Origin: Paraeggerthella hominis
Lineage (GTDB): Bacteria; Actinomycetota; Coriobacteriia; Coriobacteriales; Eggerthellaceae
Length of the DNA: 64,000 nucleotides
Direction of reading: 5' to 3'
Assembly (NCBI RefSeq): GCF_021044775.1
Contig: NZ_JAJNOQ010000004.1
Location: 1-64,000 of the forward strand
Below, one piece after another: positions 58,588-64,000 of the stretch. The notes beneath the pieces are model-generated. The model did no database searches. It was not told where the DNA came from and saw only the letters and a list, made by a program, of their open reading frames with translations. Each line of letters opens with the position of its first letter. Within the stretch, counting starts at the first letter, position 1. A program made the position numbers and the translations under genes.

Positions 58588-60081
58588 TTACGCTACTGGC
58601 TGAGCCTCGGAGTCTTTCTCCGCAGCGCTCTGCGAAGCCTCGCGCGCCTCTTCGGCGGCTTCCTCGGCCAAGCGCTCAGCAGCCAGTTCGGGCGTCAGGC
58701 CCTTGTACTCCTCCGTGCGGCCGCGCTTCGACCAGATGCGCACGACCTCGCCCAGCACGACGAACACCAGCACGCCAACCAGCATCGGAATCTTCGAAAG
58801 CTCTTCTTCCGAACCGTTCAACGGAACGATGGTAGCGATGATAGCCAGCACCAGCTCGATGGCGGGGACGGCCAGCATGACGTACATGAGCTTGCCCTTG
58901 AAGGGGAAGGTGAACACGCGCGGGCGGTTCGGATCGACCTTGCGCAGCTTCAGGAACGCGGTGAACATGGGGATGTAGCTGATCAGCAGGAACACGACGT
59001 TCATGGAGAACAGCATCCAGAAGATGCCCTCGGAGATAGCCGGAATCGGGATCAACTGCAGCATGAGGGCCAAGGACGCCACTACGCCGTTGATGATGGC
59101 CGCGCCCGTAGGCATGCCGGTCTTCGCGCTCTCATGGGCGAACAGCTTGGGCATGTTGCCGTGCTTCGCCGCATAGTCGGCCACGAAGTTCACGCCGAAG
59201 GACCAGGAAGCCATGTTCGCGAACAGCGTGACCAGGAACACCACGCAGATCAGCATGAAGATGGGGGAAGCCTCGCCCACCATGGTCATGACCGCGTAGA
59301 TCATGCCGAAGTCGGGATCGATCTGATCGGCCGGAATGGCAGCGCCGATGCCGAACGAGCAGAACAGGTAGATCGCAGCGATGGCCAGGCCGCCCAAGAT
59401 GATGGCCTTGGGGATGTCGCGCGAGGGGTTCTTCATGGCGTCGGCGAAGGTGCAGATGACCTCGAAGCCCATGAAGTTGAACAGGATGATGGACAGGTAC
59501 GTAAGCGCGTTGGTGTTGGTGAGGTCGGGAACGAACGTAGCCGGGGACATATCGCTGGCGAAGCCGTTGTTCATGGCGTACCAAATGCCCAGACCGCCGA
59601 CCGACACCGCGATGAGCACTTTGAGGATGGCGCCGCCGTTGAGGATCCACGCGGAATCGGACACCTTCGAAAAGCTCATGAACACGACGATCCATACGAA
59701 TGCCAGCTCGATGGCAAGCACCGGGCCCAGCTCGAACTCAACGCCGAACACCATGCCCAGAATATCGGGGAACAGCGTTGCCAAAGACGCGATCCACAGC
59801 GGGAAGTTAATCCAATAGTACCAGGCCACACGGCTGCCCCAGCGATCGCCGAACGCCTCGCGGATCCAGTCGTACAAGCCGCCGTCGGAATCGTACGTGG
59901 TTCCCAGTTCGGCCACCACCATGCCGTACGGAAGCAGGAACGTGATGATGAGGAAGATCCACCAGAAGAACTGCTGGTTGCCGATGGCGGCTGCGGGTGC
60001 TGCGGCCTCGGCAACGAACACGACGCAGATCACCGACAGGATCACGCTCATGAATGAAAACTTTTTAACTTTGTTGCTCAT
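58588..60081 (-). CDS. aguD: APC-family amino acid/amine antiporter (agmatine:putrescine type)
   Basis: 497 residues, about 12 TM segments, of the APC superfamily (MSVILSVICVVFVAEAAAPA; YDSDGGLYDWIREAFGDRWG; FNFMGFEVICTFADAMKNPS). Placed between putrescine carbamoyltransferase and agmatine deiminase, it should swap external agmatine for internal putrescine. The C-terminal 45 residues are a Glu/Ala-rich cytoplasmic tail. ATG at 60081 with GGAAGGGGG upstream. Symbol is assigned from context. Confidence 0.85.
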   Translation of the reverse strand: MSNKVKKFSFMSVILSVICVVFVAEAAAPAAAIGNQQFFWWIFLIITFLLPYGMVVAELGTTYDSDGGLYDWIREAFGDRWGSRVAWYYWINFPLWIASLATLFPDILGMVFGVEFELGPVLAIELAFVWIVVFMSFSKVSDSAWILNGGAILKVLIAVSVGGLGIWYAMNNGFASDMSPATFVPDLTNTNALTYLSIILFNFMGFEVICTFADAMKNPSRDIPKAIILGGLAIAAIYLFCSFGIGAAIPADQIDPDFGMIYAVMTMVGEASPIFMLICVVFLVTLFANMASWSFGVNFVADYAAKHGNMPKLFAHESAKTGMPTGAAIINGVVASLALMLQLIPIPAISEGIFWMLFSMNVVFLLISYIPMFTAFLKLRKVDPNRPRVFTFPFKGKLMYVMLAVPAIELVLAIIATIVPLNGSEEELSKIPMLVGVLVFVVLGEVVRIWSKRGRTEEYKGLTPELAAERLAEEAAEEAREASQSAAEKDSEAQPVA

Positions 60082-60171
60082 GCGTATCCCCCTTCCAGGG
60101 GTTCGGCTCCACCGAGCCGCGCCGGCTTGGCGACGCGGGCCCGGCCCGGTGGAGCGCTCGATCATGGTGAA

Positions 60172-60201
60172 CGGGTTGCGCGCCTCGCGCCGCGCAACCC
60201 G
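60172..60201 (-). other. Intercistronic hairpin between carbamoyltransferase and antiporter genes
   Basis: CGGGTTGCGCG (60172-60182) pairs with CGCGCAACCCG (60191-60201), a very stable stem with an 8-nt loop 16 nt after the carbamoyltransferase stop. No T-tract. Probably an attenuating or stabilising element. Confidence 0.55.
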
Positions 60202-60216
60202 CCAAGGTCTCTTTTG

Positions 60217-61260
60217 CTACTTGCTGATCTTCTCGAGCACCGCGTTCATGCGGGCCTCGGCGGCGTCGGCCACGGACGCGTCCTCGACGGTCTTCGGGCA
60301 CAGGTAGGCCAGGATGGCGCGGATGGAGTGCTTGCGGTTCTCGGCCTCGACCCAGCACAGCGAGCGCTCGGGGCTGTCCATGACCTCGTCGGTCACTTCC
60401 TCGCCGCGGGTGGCCGGCAGGCAGTGCATGAACTTGGAGTCAGGCCCGGCGAAGTCCATCATCTCCATGGTCACCTGGTACTTGGGGAAGAAGACGTCCA
60501 TGTAGGACTCGCCGCCCTCCTCCTCGTCGTACAGGCCGTACCACACGTCGGTGTAGATGAAGTCGGCGCCCTTGATGCACTCGATGTCGTCGGAGACGGT
60601 GACGGTGCCGCCGGACGCCTTGCAGTTCTCCTCGGCGATGGCCATGATGTCGACGTCGGAGTCGACCACCAGGCCGCCGTCGGTGACCTGCTTGCCCTTG
60701 GGGCCGAAGTGCACGAAGTCCATGCCCATCTTCGAGGCGATGAACATGAGCGACACGCACACCTGGGTGGCGTCGCCGATGAAGGCCAGCTTGCAGTCCT
60801 CGATCCTCTTGCCCTCGGGCAGGTTCTCGATCATGGTCAGCAGGTCGCCGAGCTCTTGGGTGGGATGGTTGTAGTCGGACATGCCGTTGACGACGGGGGC
60901 GGCGCTGTTGGCGGCCAGGCCCACCACGTCGGGGTGGCGGTTCACGCGGGCCATGAGGATGTCGACGAGCGAGCCCATGACGCGCGCGGTGTCCTCGAGC
61001 GTCTCGTGGCCGCCCAGCTGGATGGTGCCCGGGCCGTAGAACTGCGCGTGGCCGCCCAGGTCGGTCATGGCCGTCTCGAAGGAGATGCGGGTGCGGGTGG
61101 ACACCTGCTGGAAGATCATGCCGAGCGTCTTGTCCTTGAGCACCTGCGGGTAGCGCCCGCCCTCCTTGATCATGGTCTTCATGGAGCGCGCCAGCTCGAT
61201 CATGTCGAGCAGTTCTTCTTTGGTGAAGTCGTTGGTGTCGATGTAGTCCTTCACGGCCAT
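60217..61260 (-). CDS. ptcA: Putrescine carbamoyltransferase
   Basis: 347 residues of the carbamoyltransferase family. The carbamoyl-phosphate motif STRTRISFE is at about 55-63, GGHAQFYGPGTIQLGGHETL matches the putrescine rather than the ornithine branch, and HCLPA occurs at about 280. It cleaves carbamoylputrescine to putrescine and carbamoyl phosphate, which can drive ATP synthesis through a carbamate kinase not encoded here. AAGGAGG precedes the ATG. Ornithine carbamoyltransferase is the alternative, but the flanking aguD/aguA genes argue against it. Confidence 0.92.
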   Translation of the reverse strand: MAVKDYIDTNDFTKEELLDMIELARSMKTMIKEGGRYPQVLKDKTLGMIFQQVSTRTRISFETAMTDLGGHAQFYGPGTIQLGGHETLEDTARVMGSLVDILMARVNRHPDVVGLAANSAAPVVNGMSDYNHPTQELGDLLTMIENLPEGKRIEDCKLAFIGDATQVCVSLMFIASKMGMDFVHFGPKGKQVTDGGLVVDSDVDIMAIAEENCKASGGTVTVSDDIECIKGADFIYTDVWYGLYDEEEGGESYMDVFFPKYQVTMEMMDFAGPDSKFMHCLPATRGEEVTDEVMDSPERSLCWVEAENRKHSIRAILAYLCPKTVEDASVADAAEARMNAVLEKISK

Positions 61261-61360
61261 GCTGGTCCTCCTTATTGACTGCCGCGGCCGATGCCTTTTC
61301 CCGGCCGCTTCTCTTGGCGCCTACCATGCTGCGAAGATGGCTTCTTGTGAAGGAATAATG

Positions 61361-61403
61361 AAGATTATTTTTCGCACGCTTCTTCTATATCTCAAATAAT
61401 CTT
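61361..61403. promoter_or_regulatory. Operator candidate in divergent ptcA/LuxR region
   Basis: AAGATTATTT (61361-61370) and AAATAATCTT (61394-61403) form a perfect 10-bp dyad with 23-bp spacing in the AT-rich intergenic region, about 100 bp upstream of ptcA. A TATAGT box at about 61430 may serve the LuxR gene. It is a plausible binding site for the divergent regulator. Confidence 0.4.
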
Positions 61404-61545
61404 GGGTGTTTAATTGATTGATCAGGTGTTATAGTAAGCGTCGCCAATTGCCCTACAACCTCGCTACACCCTTCTAAACCTGCGAGGTAGAATTACCGAA
61501 AGCGGCACAGACACTTCGTCCATCGGAAAACGAGGGAGTATCGCC

Positions 61546-62511
61546 TTGGAGATCGCATTCTATTTCTATACGATTCTCATCATGCTCGTCTGCGTTGCCG
61601 CAGGAACGATTTCGCTTTCTGCATACTTCGTCTCCCGCAGGCGCAGCCATTTGTTCATGGTGGCGTTCTTCCTGTTCTACTTCCTTGATCTCGCGATCAT
61701 CTTCCAAAACGAATACCTTGGGCAGAATACGGATTTCCCCCTGGACGCGTTCTACGCCATCGATCAACCGCTGCTCAGAATCTTGTTCGCAGCCGGCGTT
61801 ATCGAATCGCTCTGGCTTGTCGCCTGTGACTTCGTGGATGAAAAAAGGCTCGCTTTGCGAATCGTTCCCGCTGTAGGATTCGTGATCTTGAGCGGCGCGA
61901 TCGTCATCATCCTTCCCGAAGGGCAATTCAAGCAGTGGCTGTTCTACAGCATGCGGCAAGTGTTTTTGATCTGGTGCCTTGCCTACCTGCTGCGCCGGTA
62001 CTGGACTTCTACGAACGAGATAGAAAAAACGCGCATGAAGCGACAGGAGCCGCTGTTCCTGATCACGATAGCGCTGACCTTGGGCATCCTTGTGGAAGAC
62101 ACGTTCATGATGCTGGTCTGGAACCCCGAAGCGGTATCTGCAACCATGCTTCCCCTCTACATATCCGAGCGCAACTTCTGCGAGAACTTCCTTATGCTGG
62201 CCTTCGCGTTCTTCAGCTTGAAAGAGTCGGGGGAAACGCTTCGCATGCGGTTCAAGGAACCGCCGACATCCGAGAATCCCACCGTGCAAAGGCACATCGA
62301 CGACCTGCTGCCCACGTTTTGCGAGCGGCACGGCCTGACGGCGCGCGAGCGCGAGATCTTGGCCCTTGTGCTGCAAGGCAAGGACAACCAGAACATTGCA
62401 AGCGAACTGCAACTGGCGTTGGGAACCGTGAAGGCGCACGTGCACAACATCCTGAAGAAGACCGACCACGCGAGCCGCCAAGAACTGGCGCGCGACTTCT
62501 GGAAGGAATAA
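61546..62511 (+). CDS. LuxR-type regulator with seven-TM sensor half
   Basis: 321 residues: about seven hydrophobic segments in residues 1-225 (FYTILIMLVCVAAGTISLSA onward) and a C-terminal LuxR helix-turn-helix (GLTAREREILALVLQGKDNQ, then ALGTVKAHVHNILKK). TTG start with GGGAG 9 nt upstream. Divergent from the agmatine operon, it likely senses agmatine or a polyamine at the membrane and controls that operon. Confidence 0.88.
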   Translation: MEIAFYFYTILIMLVCVAAGTISLSAYFVSRRRSHLFMVAFFLFYFLDLAIIFQNEYLGQNTDFPLDAFYAIDQPLLRILFAAGVIESLWLVACDFVDEKRLALRIVPAVGFVILSGAIVIILPEGQFKQWLFYSMRQVFLIWCLAYLLRRYWTSTNEIEKTRMKRQEPLFLITIALTLGILVEDTFMMLVWNPEAVSATMLPLYISERNFCENFLMLAFAFFSLKESGETLRMRFKEPPTSENPTVQRHIDDLLPTFCERHGLTAREREILALVLQGKDNQNIASELQLALGTVKAHVHNILKKTDHASRQELARDFWKE

Positions 62512-62607
62512 AGCGGCGCCGCGCGGCCAACCTTCGAGCGTACGGGGGCGGCTCGACAAGTAAGCGCGGTCATGCGAGAATCAAGGGGCAACAGAGGAGC
62601 ACGCACC

Positions 62608-62659
62608 GCTTCGGCGTTGTCGCGGCGTTGACACGTCACCGTTGCGACAACGCCGAAGC
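62608..62659. repeat. 16-bp perfect inverted repeat before GNAT gene
   Basis: GCTTCGGCGTTGTCGC (62608-62623) and GCGACAACGCCGAAGC (62644-62659) with a 20-nt loop that itself contains TTGACAC-GTCA-like symmetry. It ends 5 nt before the AAAGGAT ribosome-binding site of the acetyltransferase, so the mRNA would begin translation at the foot of a long hairpin. It may be the terminator of the LuxR gene or an operator for the MerR regulator. Positions 62512-62607 show nothing else. Confidence 0.6.
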
Positions 62660-62676
62660 CTCGAAAGGATCTTGTC

Positions 62677-63342
62677 ATGAACCCGTCCGGCCTTGTCACC
62701 ATCGAACCTGATCAAACCGACCTTCTTGAAGAACTCGCGCGCATGCTGGGCACCTGCTTTCGCGAAGAGCTCTGGTACGTCACATGCTTGGACGCGCTCG
62801 ATGCGGACGAAGACCGCAAGCTTGCCATCACTCAGACATCGATCAGGTCGGACTTCATGACCACCGCGCCGTACGGCTGCGTGCACGCGTTGCCCGACCA
62901 TGCCGGCGTGGCGAACGCCTTCCTGCGCAGCGATCTGGGCGATGCTGCATGGGCGGATCTTGAGGAGCGGTCTTGGAGCTTGGTGGAAGCGCAGCTGACG
63001 CCGGAAGAGCAGGCCGTACTGCTGCCGCGCGCCGAAGCCATGGAACCCCTGTCGGACACGAACTGGCCCTTCGCGCATGCCGCCTGCGACGAAGACTTCA
63101 TCTACTTCGTGTCCATCGGCGTGGATCCCGCCCGTCGCGGCAGCGGGGCGTTCGGTCGCCTGATCAAGCCTATCCTGGCCTACGCCGACGCGCGCAACCT
63201 GCGCACGTACCTGGATTGCTACACCGATCGCCTGGAGCAGATCTACGGCCATTACGGTTTCGTCACCGTCGAGCGCAAAACGGCACCCGGCTTCGACCTG
63301 GTCGAACGCTGCATGGTGCGCGATCCGCAACCCGTCGCGTAG
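62677..63342 (+). CDS. GNAT family acetyltransferase
   Basis: 221 residues. Acetyl-CoA loop VSIGVDPARRGSGAFGRLIK (about 148-167), then LDCYTDRLEQIYGHYGFVTV, typical of the family. The N-terminal half (DQTDLLEELARMLGTCFREE) is longer than in minimal GNATs. AAAGGAT lies 7 nt before the ATG. The MerR gene begins 9 nt after its stop, so the pair is probably co-transcribed. Confidence 0.87.
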   Translation: MNPSGLVTIEPDQTDLLEELARMLGTCFREELWYVTCLDALDADEDRKLAITQTSIRSDFMTTAPYGCVHALPDHAGVANAFLRSDLGDAAWADLEERSWSLVEAQLTPEEQAVLLPRAEAMEPLSDTNWPFAHAACDEDFIYFVSIGVDPARRGSGAFGRLIKPILAYADARNLRTYLDCYTDRLEQIYGHYGFVTVERKTAPGFDLVERCMVRDPQPVA

Positions 63343-63351
63343 GAGCCTTCC

Positions 63352-64000
63352 GTGCGCAGCAACGAACTTGCCAAGCTTGTAGGCGTGACCGTGCGCACGC
63401 TGAGGCACTACCACGCCATCGGGCTTATGGCGGAGCCGCCGCGCGCGGAAAACGGGTACCGCGAATACGAGGCGGAGGACCTGGTGCGCCTGCTGCGCAT
63501 CAAACGGCTTTCGGCTTTGGGGTTCTCGCTTTCGCGGATCGGCGAAGTGCTCGACGAGATGGACGCGAACCTGGAAGCGGCGTCCGGCCCGAACGCCGAC
63601 GCCGCCCTTGACGAGCTTGACCGAGAGCTGGAGCTGCAAATTGCGCACCTGCAAGAGCAGCGGCGCACCATCGCTCTGCTGAAACGCGAGCAGCTCGATC
63701 CTGACCTGCCGATACGCTTCGCACGTGCTGCGAAAACCCTCATGGGCGATGCGTACGAGACAGCCTCCGTCCATTCAGGGAACCGCCAAACGCTCCTCAT
63801 TGCCGGGCACCTCTACACCGACGAGGACGTAGCGGAGCTGGAACGCGCCGTCACCGCGCTCGATCAGCGCGGGCTTCTGGACAGGCTGCATAAGATACAG
63901 GATCAGTTCGAAAACCTGGCTCCCGACACCCCGCGCGAAGAGATCGATCGCCTGGTGGCCGAGACCATGAACTGCCTTGATCCCATTATCGATTCCTTCG
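63352..64000 (+). CDS. MerR-family transcriptional regulator (3' end missing)
   Basis: GTG at 63352 with AGGAG 6 nt upstream starts RSNELAKLVGVTVRTLRHYH, the MerR winged helix-turn-helix, followed by IGLMAEPPRAENGYREYEAE, a coiled-coil linker (ELDRELELQIAHLQEQRR) and an effector region that runs off the window. At least 216 codons are open. The N-terminal Arg/Tyr pattern and lack of metal-binding Cys suggest a drug- or small-molecule-sensing MerR. It may control the acetyltransferase gene. Confidence 0.92.
   Translation, partial: MRSNELAKLVGVTVRTLRHYHAIGLMAEPPRAENGYREYEAEDLVRLLRIKRLSALGFSLSRIGEVLDEMDANLEAASGPNADAALDELDRELELQIAHLQEQRRTIALLKREQLDPDLPIRFARAAKTLMGDAYETASVHSGNRQTLLIAGHLYTDEDVAELERAVTALDQRGLLDRLHKIQDQFENLAPDTPREEIDRLVAETMNCLDPIIDSF

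Noticed and set aside
60217..61260. argF (ornithine carbamoyltransferase)
   Set aside because: The substrate-loop pattern and the flanking antiporter and agmatine deiminase genes point to putrescine carbamoyltransferase.
60127..61278. 383-codon plus-strand ORF opposite ptcA
   Set aside because: His/Val-rich antisense translation of a well-conserved carbamoyltransferase gene.

Overview
The window looks like chromosome of a high-GC, anaerobic gut actinobacterium of the Coriobacteriia, most likely family Eggerthellaceae (inference from family knowledge, not from a search). Pointers are a Tat-exported flavin reductase lipoprotein paired with a multi-transmembrane LuxR-type regulator, a second LuxR protein with a membrane sensor half beside an agmatine/putrescine cluster, an SDR resembling 3-alpha-hydroxysteroid dehydrogenases, and two class A PBPs with degenerate extracellular tails. 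Genus cannot be fixed from the sequence alone.

Layout. 1-490: the 5' end of a 16S rRNA gene (minus strand) with its leader and promoter. 489-2324: a three-gene minus-strand operon of a secreted Asp-loop repeat protein, an ECF sigma factor and an RsgI-like anti-sigma factor. 2447-11433: tyrS, a U32 peptidase, two class A PBPs and a lipoprotein. 11612-20045: arginine biosynthesis (argC-argJ-argB-argD, argR, argG, argH); argF is not in the cluster. 20243-24485: a membrane nucleotide-sugar dehydratase/epimerase, a glutamate-cysteine ligase and two tandem FKBP-type proteins. 24541-27330: a 56-residue ORF, a PucR-type regulator and a two-gene operon of unknown function. 27515-30910: 12-TM LuxR regulator divergent from a Tat flavin reductase. 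30977-36745: map, degV and pheST behind a T-box leader. 37328-40631: a double-psi-barrel coiled-coil protein, a beta-lactamase-fold serine hydrolase, and an XRE/membrane protein pair.

40632-41410 is a repeat-rich island (three 44-bp tandem units abutting a 202-bp element with perfect 26-bp inverted ends). 41411-47281 holds small accessory genes on the plus strand (acetyltransferase, WYL regulator, two GyrI-like proteins, DJ-1, YjbR), a UcpA-like SDR on the minus strand, and a LytTR-DUF3021 pair with three GCAAC boxes at exact 21-bp steps. 47332-51937 is a bacitracin/lantibiotic-immunity type ABC transporter with a two-component system. 52241-53377 is a steroid-dehydrogenase-like SDR with a SnoaL-like partner.

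53454-56625 looks like a decayed accessory segment: a 5'-truncated secreted protein gene, an AlbA_2 (Schlafen-like) regulator, broken abiEi/abiEii toxin-antitoxin remnants and another 147-bp inverted-repeat element. 57327-62511 is an agmatine catabolic operon (putrescine carbamoyltransferase, antiporter, agmatine deiminase) divergent from a LuxR-type membrane regulator. The window ends with a GNAT acetyltransferase and a MerR regulator cut by the edge.

The best candidates for something undescribed are the inverted-repeat elements at 31954-32119, 41079-41280 and 56247-56393, the LytTR operator array, the shared TTTTGTGC-N4-GCACAAAA dyads, the ECF/RsgI/Asp-loop module and the two-gene orphan operon at 26289-27330.
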